A stretch of DNA of 64,000 nucleotides from NCBI RefSeq assembly GCF_012328925.1, contig NZ_JAAXLS010000029.1, positions 1-64,000 of the forward strand. The letters run 5' to 3'. How positions within the stretch are numbered: the stretch's first letter is position 1; each line of letters starts with the position of its first letter. Below the pieces are notes generated by a model that worked only from the letters and a program-made list of their open reading frames with translations, searched no databases and was not told the origin of the DNA. Shown one piece after another: positions 32,865 to 40,888 of this stretch. This DNA is from Amycolatopsis acididurans (GTDB lineage: Bacteria; Actinomycetota; Actinomycetes; Mycobacteriales; Pseudonocardiaceae). Both the position numbers and the translations under genes were made by a program.

Positions 32865-34454
32865 TTAGTGAACGAGGCGGTCTTGGGCGGTCCAGTGCGC
32901 CGCGCGAAGCGCCTTCTTGTCGATCTTTCCGACCGCGGTGGTGGGCAGTTCGGGTACGAGCTCGACCTTCTTGGGCGCCTGGTGCGGCCCTTTGCGGTCA
33001 CGGACCAGTTGGGTGAGGGCCGCGGTGTCCACGGTGGCGCCCGGCTTGGCGACGACGAAGGCCGTCACCTGCTCTCCCCACTTGTCGTCGGGCAGTCCGA
33101 TGACCGCCGCCGCGGACACCGTCGGCACGCTGGTGAGCACGTCCTCGATCTCCTTGGGGAAGACGTTGAAGCCACCGGTGACGATCATGTCCTTCTTGCG
33201 GTCGACGATGTGGAAGAACCCGCCGTCGTCGCGCTTGGCCATGTCGCCGGTGTGCAACCAGTTCTCCCGCAGTGCCTCCGCGGATTCCTCCGGCCGCTTC
33301 CAGTAGCCGTTCATGACCGCCCTGGAGCGCACACAGATCTCGCCGACGGTTCCGTCCGGCACCGGCGAGCCGTCGTCGTCGAGCAGTTCCACGGTCACCC
33401 CGGCGGCCGGGCGGCCACAGGAGGTCAGCAGGTCCGGCCGTCGCACCGGGTCGTGCTCGTCCTTGCGCAGACTCGTGGTCATGCCGACACATTCGGTCTG
33501 CCCGTAGACCTGCATGAGAACCGGGCCGAACACTTCCTGGGCTTCCGACAAGCGTCCGGGCGACATCGGCGCCGCACCGTAGACCAGAGTCTCCAGCGAC
33601 GAGCAGTCGGTCGCGGCCGGATCGCTCTTGTCCAGCATCGTGTAGAGCATGGTCGGCACCACGAAGGCGTAGTTGATCCGCTCCGTCGCGATGGTGCGCA
33701 GCCATTCCTCCGGGTCGAAACCCTGATGCAGCACCACGGTTCCGCCGCGCGCCAGCGTGGGCACGAGCGGCAGCACCGCGGCGTGCGTGATCGGCGAGGA
33801 GGCCAGGTACCGGGGATTCTCCGGCAGTCCCCAGGAGATGGTCAGCGTCTGTGCCTCCTGGACCAGGGCGCGGTGGGACAGCATCGCGCCCTTCGGCCGC
33901 CCGGTGGTGCCGCCGGTGTACTGCAGCCAGGCCACGGTTTCCTCGCCCACCGCCGGCGCCCGCAGCCCCTGCGCGGACACCTTGTCGCACAGGGCAAGCA
34001 GATCGGGACCCGCTTCGGTGGACCCCAGAGTCAGCACGTGGCGGACCGAGGCCGATCGTGCCGCGACGGCCGCCCCGGTTTCGGCGAACTTGGGGTGCAC
34101 GACCAGCACCTCGATCTCCGCGTCGTCGCAGAGGAAGGTGTGATCGTCGACCGAGCCCATCGGATGCAGGCCGCTGTAGCGCGCCCCGGTCAGGAAGGTG
34201 GCCGCCTGGACCAGGAAGACCTCGGGCGCGTTGGGGCTGAGCACCGCGACCCCGGCGCCCGGCCGCACCCCGTGCTGGACGAGCACCTGCTGGATCCGGC
34301 TCGTGAGGTCGGCGGCCTGCGCGTAGGTCATCCGGCGATCGCCCAGAACGAAGGCTTCCCGCTGCGGATATCGCGTCAGGGCCTCGACGATCACGTTCCC
34401 GTAGGTGGGCCCGGCCAGGTGGGCCGGAGCGCCCGAAGTGGTCTCGAGAGCCAC
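32865..34454 (-). CDS. acyl-CoA synthetase (AMP-forming, FadD-like)
   Basis: A 529-residue adenylating enzyme from GTG 34454. The P-loop is LQYTGGTTGRPKGAMLSHR; the A5 motif is QVYGQTECVGMT; the hinge is DRKKDMIVTGGFNVFPKEIE; the catalytic lysine is in TAVGKIDKKAL. Size and motifs fit medium- or long-chain acyl-CoA or aryl-CoA ligases. It is the first gene of the minus-strand run, divergent from the thiolase. An operator-like site shared with two other promoters lies in the intergenic space (34511-34529). Confidence 0.9.
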   Translation of the reverse strand: MALETTSGAPAHLAGPTYGNVIVEALTRYPQREAFVLGDRRMTYAQAADLTSRIQQVLVQHGVRPGAGVAVLSPNAPEVFLVQAATFLTGARYSGLHPMGSVDDHTFLCDDAEIEVLVVHPKFAETGAAVAARSASVRHVLTLGSTEAGPDLLALCDKVSAQGLRAPAVGEETVAWLQYTGGTTGRPKGAMLSHRALVQEAQTLTISWGLPENPRYLASSPITHAAVLPLVPTLARGGTVVLHQGFDPEEWLRTIATERINYAFVVPTMLYTMLDKSDPAATDCSSLETLVYGAAPMSPGRLSEAQEVFGPVLMQVYGQTECVGMTTSLRKDEHDPVRRPDLLTSCGRPAAGVTVELLDDDGSPVPDGTVGEICVRSRAVMNGYWKRPEESAEALRENWLHTGDMAKRDDGGFFHIVDRKKDMIVTGGFNVFPKEIEDVLTSVPTVSAAAVIGLPDDKWGEQVTAFVVAKPGATVDTAALTQLVRDRKGPHQAPKKVELVPELPTTAVGKIDKKALRAAHWTAQDRLVH

Positions 34455-34510
34455 GTCGCTCTCCTCTCTCCGCGCTTCACAGCGCCACTCGTGTTCATCC
34501 TCGGGCCAAT

Positions 34511-34529
34511 CTTGACTTATCAGTTAGTA
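34511..34529. promoter_or_regulatory. shared operator-like site 1 (ligase/thiolase divergent promoter)
   Basis: On the minus strand this reads TACTAACTGATAAGTCAAG. It matches TACTAACTAGTCAGTCAAG at 44109-44127 at 16 of 19 positions and resembles the site at 38523-38538. All three precede genes of one catabolic island, one of which encodes a TetR protein. A common regulon is inferred. Confidence 0.65.
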
Positions 34530-34591
34530 TTCTGCAAGAGTCGATCGCGGATCGCAGTGCGGCATCGATGTGAACGCGAGAGGTGAACCTG

Positions 34592-35779
34592 GTGCGCGAA
34601 GTGAGTATCACCGGAGCCGGCATGACCGGTTTCGGGAAGTTTCCGGAAGTTTCGCTGCGCGAGCTGGGAACCTCCGCCATCCGCGAGGCGCTGGACGACG
34701 CGGGCCTCGCCGAGTCCGATGTCGACCTGGTGGTGCATGCCAACGCCGTCGCGGGCCTGCTCACCGGCCAGGAGATGACCCGTGGGCAGGTCGTGGTCTC
34801 GGGCACCGGGCTGACCGGGATCCCCATGATCAACGTGGAGAACGCGTGTGCCGGCAGCTCCACCGCGGTACACGTGGCGCTCGCGGCCATTCGCTCGGGT
34901 GCCTACCAGACCGCGCTGGTCGTCGGCACCGAGAAGATGAGCGGCCGGGGCACGGCCGAGGCGCTCGGCGCGCTGACCACGGCCGCCGACGTGGAGCGGC
35001 TGGCGGAGTTCAACCGCGAGCTGACCGGTAGCGACGGACCGGTCGACTCGTTCTTCATGGAGATCTACGCGCGCACCACCGCCGACTACATGGCACGTTC
35101 CGGCGCGACGGCCCGCGATTTCGCCGAGGTCGCGGCGAAGAACTCCGTGCACGGCTCGCTCAACCCGAAGGCCCAGTACCGCACGGCGCGCACGCCGGAA
35201 GAGGTACTGGCCAGCCGCGCCGTCGCGGGCCCGCTGACCATGCTGATGTGCTCGCCGATCGCGGACGGGGCCGCGGCGCTGGTCCTGCAGGCGGGCGAAC
35301 GCGTGCGAGACCGCGCCTCGGCGGTGCGTATCCGCGCCTCGGTGCTGCGCAGCGGGATTCCCGGCGGCGGCGCGGTGCCGCTGGAGCAGCGGACCATCGA
35401 CGCCGCCTACGCCGAGGCCGGCATCGGGCCCGACGACCTCGACCTGGCCGAGGTGCACGACGCCGCGTCACCGAACGAACTCGTCGTGTGCGAGGAACTC
35501 GGCCTGTGCTCCCCCGGCGACGGCCCGAAGCTGCTGGCCACGGGAGCGACCCGGCTCGGTGGCCGGATCCCCGTCAACACCAGCGGCGGCCTCGTCTCGC
35601 GCGGGCATCCCGTGGGCGCGACCGGTGCCGCGCAACTGGTCGAGCTCGTCACCCAGATCCGTGGCCGGGCGGGGGCCCGTCAGGTCGAGGGGGCCCGGAT
35701 CGGAATCGCCGAGAACGCCGGTGGCTACACCCATCCCGAGGCCGCGGCCTGCGCGGTCACCATTGTGAGCAAGGACTGA
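34592..35779 (+). CDS. thiolase-superfamily protein (SCP-x/lipid-transfer type)
   Basis: About 395 residues. GTG 34592 is chosen because GAGAGGTGA lies six bases before it; GTG 34583 is possible. The nucleophile is in INVENACAGSSTAVHVAL. EVHDAASPNELVVCEELGL and TSGGLVSRGHPVGATGAAQL are the SCP-x-type motifs with the active His. The C-terminal Cys of classical thiolases is not seen: the place reads IGIAENAGGYT. It may thus do a thiolase-like or retro-aldol cleavage. A second copy of this type is at 40885-42066. No DUF35 partner protein is nearby. Confidence 0.85.
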   Translation: MREVSITGAGMTGFGKFPEVSLRELGTSAIREALDDAGLAESDVDLVVHANAVAGLLTGQEMTRGQVVVSGTGLTGIPMINVENACAGSSTAVHVALAAIRSGAYQTALVVGTEKMSGRGTAEALGALTTAADVERLAEFNRELTGSDGPVDSFFMEIYARTTADYMARSGATARDFAEVAAKNSVHGSLNPKAQYRTARTPEEVLASRAVAGPLTMLMCSPIADGAAALVLQAGERVRDRASAVRIRASVLRSGIPGGGAVPLEQRTIDAAYAEAGIGPDDLDLAEVHDAASPNELVVCEELGLCSPGDGPKLLATGATRLGGRIPVNTSGGLVSRGHPVGATGAAQLVELVTQIRGRAGARQVEGARIGIAENAGGYTHPEAAACAVTIVSKD

Positions 35780-35783
35780 AAAC

Positions 35784-36596
35784 ATGACCACCATCGAAGT
35801 CCGCGAGGTGCTCGTGCGCCGCCGCGGCGCCGCGCTCTGGTTGCGGCTGAACCGTCCCGACACGCTCAACGGGCTCAACCAGGCCATCCTCGACGGCCTC
35901 AACGCGGGACTCGACGAGGCGGAATCCGACCCGGGCGTGCGGACGGTCGTGATCACCGCCGAAGGACGGGCCTTCTGCGCGGGCGCGGACCTTCGTTACG
36001 TCCGCACGCTGAACTCCTCGCCCGCTCCGGACGGCGCCTACAGTGCCGGGCAGCTGTTCCTGCGCCGGGTCGCGCCGCTGCTCAACCGGATCGAGTCCTT
36101 CCCCAAGCCGGTGCTCGCCGCCGTCAACGGGCTTGCCATCGGTGGCGGGCTGGAACTGTTGCTGTGCTGCGATTTCGCGATCGCCGCCGAGTCCGCGCGC
36201 ATCGGTGACGGGCACGCGGTCTACGGCCAGATCCCCGGCGGCGGTGCGTCCGTGCGCCTTACCCGCAGGCTCGGCCTGGCCCGCGCCAAGCAGCTCATGT
36301 TCACCGGTGAGCTGCACCCGGCGGCGCATTTCCGCGGCACCGACCTGATCACCGAGGTCGTGGCCGACGACGAGCTGGACGAGCACGTCCAGCGCATCGC
36401 GGACGTGATCGCCCAGCGCAGCCCGGTGGGCGTCGCGCGGATGAAGGCACTCGCCAACGACGGCCTGGAAGTCCCGCTGCCCGTCGGCGTCCGCATGGAG
36501 CTCGAAGCCTCCGCACTGCACGAGAAAAGCGAGGACTGGCGCGAAGGCATCACCGCCTTCGCCGAAAAGCGCGCCCCCGAATTCCGGGGACGGTGA
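35784..36596 (+). CDS. enoyl-CoA hydratase/isomerase
   Basis: A 270-residue crotonase. The motifs are AEGRAFCAGADLRYVRTL (oxyanion 1) and AVNGLAIGGGLELLLCCDF (oxyanion 2), followed by IGDGHAVYGQIPGGGASVRL, in which the Glu of the hydratase acid/base pair is not evident. It may therefore be an isomerase or hydrolase rather than a hydratase. It is four bases downstream of the thiolase and three bases before the SDR gene, in the plus-strand operon. Confidence 0.85.
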   Translation: MTTIEVREVLVRRRGAALWLRLNRPDTLNGLNQAILDGLNAGLDEAESDPGVRTVVITAEGRAFCAGADLRYVRTLNSSPAPDGAYSAGQLFLRRVAPLLNRIESFPKPVLAAVNGLAIGGGLELLLCCDFAIAAESARIGDGHAVYGQIPGGGASVRLTRRLGLARAKQLMFTGELHPAAHFRGTDLITEVVADDELDEHVQRIADVIAQRSPVGVARMKALANDGLEVPLPVGVRMELEASALHEKSEDWREGITAFAEKRAPEFRGR

Positions 36597-36599
36597 ACG

Positions 36600-37403
36600 A
36601 TGGAGACAGCGAAGGTGGACAACATCCTTGATATGACGGGCAAAACCGTGCTCGTCACCGGCGGCGGCCAGGGCGTCGGCCGCCAGGTCGCGCTGCACTG
36701 CGCCGGCCAGGGCGCGGCGGTGGTCGTCAACGACTACCACACCGACCGCGCCGAAGCCGTGGCCGCGGAGATCACCGCGGAAGGCGGCTCCGCGCTGGGG
36801 CTCGGCTGCGACGTGACCGACTTCGACTCGGTCACCACCATGGTCGAGCGTGCGGGCAAAGACCTCGGCCCGATCGATGTGCTGGTGAACAACGCGGGCA
36901 ACGCCGGTCCCACCAAGGACGCGCTGAGCGGGATCCCGCCGTTCTGGGAGACCGGCCCCAAGGACTGGGAACCGTGGATCGGCACGAACTTCTACGGCGT
37001 GCTCAACGCCTCCCGCGCGGTCCTGCCGGGAATGGTGGAACGCTCCTACGGCCGCATCGTCTCGGTGATCTCCGACGCCGGCCGCACCGGGGAACCGAAT
37101 CTGGCCGTCTACGGCGGGGCCAAGGCCGGCGCGGCGGGCTTCTCCCGCGGCCTGGCCAAGGCGGTGGGCCGGTACGGGATCACGGTCAACTGTGTCGCGC
37201 TCTCCACCGTCAACACGCCGGGTGTCGCCTCCGCGCTGGCCAACCCGGAGACCGTCAAGAAAGCCCTGCGCGGCTACGTGATCCGCCGGTTCGGCGAGCC
37301 GGCCGACGCCGCCAACGCGGTGCTGTTCCTCGCCTCCGACGCGGCTTCGTGGGTCACCGGGCAGACGTACCCGGTGAACGGCGGCTACGCCATCACGCCA
37401 TGA
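36600..37403 (+). CDS. short-chain dehydrogenase/reductase
   Basis: A 267-residue SDR. The cofactor motif TGGGQGVGRQVA lies near residues 20-31, followed by NNAGNAGPTKDA. The catalytic triad has Ser in VSVISDAGRTG and Tyr/Lys in YGGAKAGAAGF. Asp in NDYHTDRAE after beta-2 hints at NAD rather than NADP preference. The role is probably oxidation of a 3-hydroxyacyl-CoA in the beta-oxidation-like pathway. The start of the CoA-transferase gene overlaps its stop. Confidence 0.9.
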   Translation: METAKVDNILDMTGKTVLVTGGGQGVGRQVALHCAGQGAAVVVNDYHTDRAEAVAAEITAEGGSALGLGCDVTDFDSVTTMVERAGKDLGPIDVLVNNAGNAGPTKDALSGIPPFWETGPKDWEPWIGTNFYGVLNASRAVLPGMVERSYGRIVSVISDAGRTGEPNLAVYGGAKAGAAGFSRGLAKAVGRYGITVNCVALSTVNTPGVASALANPETVKKALRGYVIRRFGEPADAANAVLFLASDAASWVTGQTYPVNGGYAITP

Positions 37404-38542
37404 GCACCCCACCGCTGTCCGGTTACCGCGTCGTCAGCCTCGCCGAGCAGTATCCCGGCCCCTTCGCGACGCTGCTGCTCGGCGACCTCGGCGCGGACGT
37501 CGTCCAGGTGGAACGTCCCGGCGGCGGCGATCCGTCGCGGATCTTCCCCGGGCACTACGAGGCGCTCAACCGCGGCAAGCGTTCCATCGCGCTCGACCTC
37601 AAACACCCCGATGGCCTGGCCGCCTGCCGGGCGCTGATCGAGCGCACGGACATCCTGCTGGAGGGTTTCCGCCCCGGGGTGATGGACCGGCTCGGTCTTT
37701 CCGCCGACGCGCTCGCCTCGGCCAATCCCGGCCTCGTGCAGGTGTCGATCTCCGGCTTCGGCCAGTCCGGCCCCTACCGGCACCGGCCCGCCCACGACCT
37801 GACCTTCCAGGGCCTGGCGGGGCTGCTCGACGCGCAGGCGCCGGTCGTGCCGCCGCTGGCGCTGGCCGATCTGGCCGCCGGGATGTTCGCCGCCATCGCC
37901 GCGCTCACCGGCATCGCCGGGCGCGCGAACAGCGGCCGCGGCGGGCGCTACGACGTGAGCATGTTCGACACGCTCGCGTCGTTCATCGCCACCAGACTCG
38001 TGCCCGTCGCCAACGGCATGCCGCCGGACACCCTCGGGCTGGACCCGGGTTACGGGCTCTTCGCCACCGCCGACGCACGCTGGATCTCGCTGAGCATCGC
38101 CTTCGAGGACCACTTCTGGCGGGCCCTGTGCCTGGCGCTCGAACTACCCGAACTGGCCACGGTCCCCGGACCGGAACGTGTCGAACGCCGCGAGGAACTG
38201 CGCGCCGCCGTCGCCGTGCGCATCTCGGCGAAGGATCTGGCCCACTGGGAACAGGTCCTCGAACCGGCGGGCGTCGCCTACGGCGCCGTCCACGACCTGC
38301 GGGAGGTGCTTGCCGACCAGCACGTGCAGGCACGGGAGCTGCTGCAGACCGTGGCGGGAAGGACGGTCTTCCGCCAGCCCTTGCGGGTGGACGGCGACGC
38401 GCCCGGCCCCCGTTCGGGCGTGCCGCGGCTCGGCGAGCACACCGTCGAGGTGCTGCGCGAAGCCGGGTGGTCCGCCGAAGCGGTCGACGATCTGCTCGGT
38501 TCGGGGGCGGCCGCCCAATCGCGACTCACTGGTCAGTATTAA
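37400..38542 (+). CDS. CaiB/BaiF-type CoA-transferase (family III)
   Basis: A 380-residue protein starting at ATG 37400 (overlap ATGA). Family III motifs: YPGPFATLLLGDLGADVVQV near the start with the catalytic Asp likely in HDLTFQGLAG, NRGKRSIALDLKHPDG, GFRPGVMDRLGL and SGFGQSGPYRHRPAHD. It moves CoA between acids or acts as a racemase-like enzyme. It is the last enzyme of the plus-strand operon; its 3' end contains operator-like site 2. Confidence 0.9.
   Translation: MSTPPLSGYRVVSLAEQYPGPFATLLLGDLGADVVQVERPGGGDPSRIFPGHYEALNRGKRSIALDLKHPDGLAACRALIERTDILLEGFRPGVMDRLGLSADALASANPGLVQVSISGFGQSGPYRHRPAHDLTFQGLAGLLDAQAPVVPPLALADLAAGMFAAIAALTGIAGRANSGRGGRYDVSMFDTLASFIATRLVPVANGMPPDTLGLDPGYGLFATADARWISLSIAFEDHFWRALCLALELPELATVPGPERVERREELRAAVAVRISAKDLAHWEQVLEPAGVAYGAVHDLREVLADQHVQARELLQTVAGRTVFRQPLRVDGDAPGPRSGVPRLGEHTVEVLREAGWSAEAVDDLLGSGAAAQSRLTGQY
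38523..38538. promoter_or_regulatory. shared operator-like site 2 (upstream of the TetR gene, inside the CoA-transferase 3' end)
   Basis: On the minus strand TACTGACCAGTGAGTC; it matches the 44109 site at 13 of 16 positions. It lies 37 bases before the TetR start, overlapping the last codons of the preceding gene. A second imperfect copy (TGACTCACGGACCAG) follows at about 38552-38566. Likely autoregulatory site. Confidence 0.6.
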
Positions 38543-38574
38543 TCTGATCCCTGACTCACGGACCAGGGACCCAC

Positions 38575-39162
38575 ATGGCACGAGAACGAGCAACCGACAC
38601 GACCGCTTTGGTGGCCGCGGCCGCGGAGGCATTCCGCAGCAAGGGGTACCGCAACGCGACCATCGACGACATCGCCGAGGCGGCGGGAATCTCCCGCCCC
38701 ACGGTGTACAAGTACACGCGCAGCAAGCAGCAGCTGCTGGATCTCATGGTAGAGCAGGTCACCGCTGACCTGGCCGCCCGGCTCAAGGAAGTCCTGGAGA
38801 GCGGGGAGCCCGCACCGGTCCGGCTGCGCGCGGTCATCAGGGCGCACATCGACGCGGCGGTCGCGCATCGCACCTTCTACGCGATCATCTTCAGCGAGGA
38901 GGTGGAGATCTCCGACGAGGCACGCGCGCTGTTCCAGAAATGGGCGCACCGGCGCAACCACGAGTTCCAGTCCCTGCTCGACGAATGCCTTGCGGCACAA
39001 CGGAAACCGCCGCCCATCGACACCCATGTCGCGGCGAACCTGGTGCTGTCGATGCTGACGACGGTCTACCGGTGGTACGAGCCGGGCGGCCCGGTCACCC
39101 CTGAACAGCTCACCGAGCAGATCACCCTGCTGCTGAAAGGCCTGTTCCCCCCGCGTCGTTAG
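38575..39162 (+). CDS. TetR-family regulator, candidate regulator of the catabolic island
   Basis: A 195-residue protein. The HTH is VAAAAEAFRSKGYRNATIDD then AEAAGISRPTVYKYTRSKQQ. The C-terminal domain is helical (HIDAAVAHRTFYAIIFSEEV and a RWYEPGGPVTPEQLTEQIT tail). It ends four bases into the opposing quinone-oxidoreductase gene. Operator-like repeats sit upstream of it and at the two other promoters of the island. The ligand is likely an acyl-CoA intermediate, by analogy with other TetR proteins in such clusters. Confidence 0.88.
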   Translation: MARERATDTTALVAAAAEAFRSKGYRNATIDDIAEAAGISRPTVYKYTRSKQQLLDLMVEQVTADLAARLKEVLESGEPAPVRLRAVIRAHIDAAVAHRTFYAIIFSEEVEISDEARALFQKWAHRRNHEFQSLLDECLAAQRKPPPIDTHVAANLVLSMLTTVYRWYEPGGPVTPEQLTEQITLLLKGLFPPRR

Positions 39163-40145
39163 CGGATGTCGACGATCACGTTCCCGTTTCCGGTGCCCTG
39201 TTCGACGGCCTCGTGCGCGAGCGCGATGTCCTCCAGGGCGAAGCGCTTGCCGATCCGCATCTTCAGCTCCCCCGCCGCCGCCCAGCGGTTGACGTCGTCC
39301 GCGGCCCTCCGGTGCTCTTCGTAGGGCAGGTTGTACAGCAGCACGAAGTTGACCGCGACGCTCTTGTTCATCAGAAGCCACACCGGGACCACCGGCTTGT
39401 GGCCACTGTCCGTGCCGTACACCGCGATCGTCCCGTTGACGGCGCAGACCCGGGCGTCCAGTTCCATGTTCGCGGCGAGATCCACCTCGACGATCCGGTC
39501 CACGCCGCGCCCGCCGGTGAAGTCGAGAACGGCCTGCCGCACATCGTCGCGGCGCCGGTCGAGCACCAGGTCACAGCCTGCGGCTTCGGCGATCTCGCGG
39601 TTCTCGTGCCTGCCGACGGTACCGATCACGGTGGCCCCGCCCAGTTTCGCCTCCTGTACGGCCGCGTGTCCCACCGCGCCGGCCGCACCGGCGACCAGCA
39701 CCGTCGAGCCGGCGATCGATCCCCGGTCGAAAAGGCACAGATGCGCCGTCCGGCCGGGCGCGCTGAGGCTCGCGCCCTGCGCGAAGTCCACGGTGGACGG
39801 CAGCGGTTCGGTATTGCGGGCGGGCAGGCACACGTATTCCGCGGCGCTTCCGGCCGGCCGCCCCACCCGGGTGTCGAAAAGCCAGACACGCTCGCCGATC
39901 CGCGCCGGATCGACACCGTCGCCGACCGCGTCGATCACGCCGGCCCCGTCGTCGTGCGGAATCTGGCGGGCGAAGTCCATCGTGAGCCGGGCCCAGCCGC
40001 TGCGGCGCTTGGCGTCCGCGGGGTTGGGGCCGGACGTGTGGACGCGGACGCGCACCTCGCCGGGGCCCGGCTCGGGATCGGGAAGCTCACCGACGATCAG
40101 CACCTCGCGTGCCGGCCCCATGCGCTCGTACCATGCCGCGCGCAT
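39159..40145 (-). CDS. NADPH:quinone oxidoreductase-like MDR protein
   Basis: A 328-residue zinc-free MDR protein. Start ATG 40145, overlapping the hydratase stop. It shows HTSGPNPADAKRRSG, a cofactor motif GAAGAVGHAAVQEAKLGG and a C-terminal RIGKRFALEDIALAHEAVEQ, typical of quinone reductase/enoyl reductases. It is the last gene of the second minus-strand operon. Its TAA overlaps the TetR TAG (convergent). It may reduce an enoyl-CoA or quinone in the pathway. Confidence 0.85.
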   Translation of the reverse strand: MRAAWYERMGPAREVLIVGELPDPEPGPGEVRVRVHTSGPNPADAKRRSGWARLTMDFARQIPHDDGAGVIDAVGDGVDPARIGERVWLFDTRVGRPAGSAAEYVCLPARNTEPLPSTVDFAQGASLSAPGRTAHLCLFDRGSIAGSTVLVAGAAGAVGHAAVQEAKLGGATVIGTVGRHENREIAEAAGCDLVLDRRRDDVRQAVLDFTGGRGVDRIVEVDLAANMELDARVCAVNGTIAVYGTDSGHKPVVPVWLLMNKSVAVNFVLLYNLPYEEHRRAADDVNRWAAAGELKMRIGKRFALEDIALAHEAVEQGTGNGNVIVDIR

Positions 40146-40888
40146 CAGCCACGCTCCGGCAACAGTGCACGCACGCACTCGACCTGACCGGCCGCGGCGA
40201 TGCGGAGGCTGCGGGCCCCGTCCGGCTCGTAGGTCGCCGCTTTCGCGTGTGCCAAGGCCGCGCGGGGCGCCTTGGCCAGAGAACGGGCGTAGTTCATGGA
40301 TTCCTCCTCCAGGTTTTCGGCGGGGACGCATCGCAGCGCCAGCCCCAGCCGGACGGCTTCCGCGCCGTCGATTCGCCTGCCGGTCAGGATCAGCTCCAGC
40401 GCCCGCTCCATGCCGATCAGGCGGGGCAGCGTGCTGGTGGCACCGAGGTCCGGGACGAGGCCACGCGGCATTTCGGCCAGGGCCAGCCGGGCGTCCTCGG
40501 TGACGATCCGGAAGTCGCAGGCCAGCGCCAGCTGGAAGCCCGCGCCGAGTGCGTTGCCGTGCACGGCGGCGATCACCGGGAACGGCGCGGACTCGATCCA
40601 GGTGAACGCCTCCTGCGCCGCCCGGATCGCGGCCATCGCCTCCTCGGCGCTCAACCCCGGCATCCTGCCGAGGAAACCGTCCGGGGCCAGTTCGCCGAGG
40701 TCGAGCCCGGAGCTGAAGGACGGGCCGTCCCCGGCGAGCACGACCACCCGCACCGACTCGTCGCCGGCCAGTCCGGCTCCCGCCGCCCGCAAGTTCCGCC
40801 ACATGTCCGGGTTCTGTGCGTTGTGCCGTTCCGGCCTGCTCAGCACGATCCGCGCCACCGCGTCGTGCCGTTCGATCCGCAGGGTCAC
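40145..40888 (-). CDS. enoyl-CoA hydratase/isomerase
   Basis: A 247-residue crotonase, starting at GTG 40888 overlapping the thiolase stop. Oxyanion motifs GDGPSFSSGLDLGELA and VHGNALGAGFQLALACDF; the acid region reads ARLALAEMPRGLVPDLGAT, where a Glu is present near the usual position. The ALACDFRIVTEDARLALAE pattern supports a hydratase-like or hydrolase function. Coupled by overlaps on both sides. Confidence 0.86.
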   Translation of the reverse strand: MTLRIERHDAVARIVLSRPERHNAQNPDMWRNLRAAGAGLAGDESVRVVVLAGDGPSFSSGLDLGELAPDGFLGRMPGLSAEEAMAAIRAAQEAFTWIESAPFPVIAAVHGNALGAGFQLALACDFRIVTEDARLALAEMPRGLVPDLGATSTLPRLIGMERALELILTGRRIDGAEAVRLGLALRCVPAENLEEESMNYARSLAKAPRAALAHAKAATYEPDGARSLRIAAAGQVECVRALLPERG

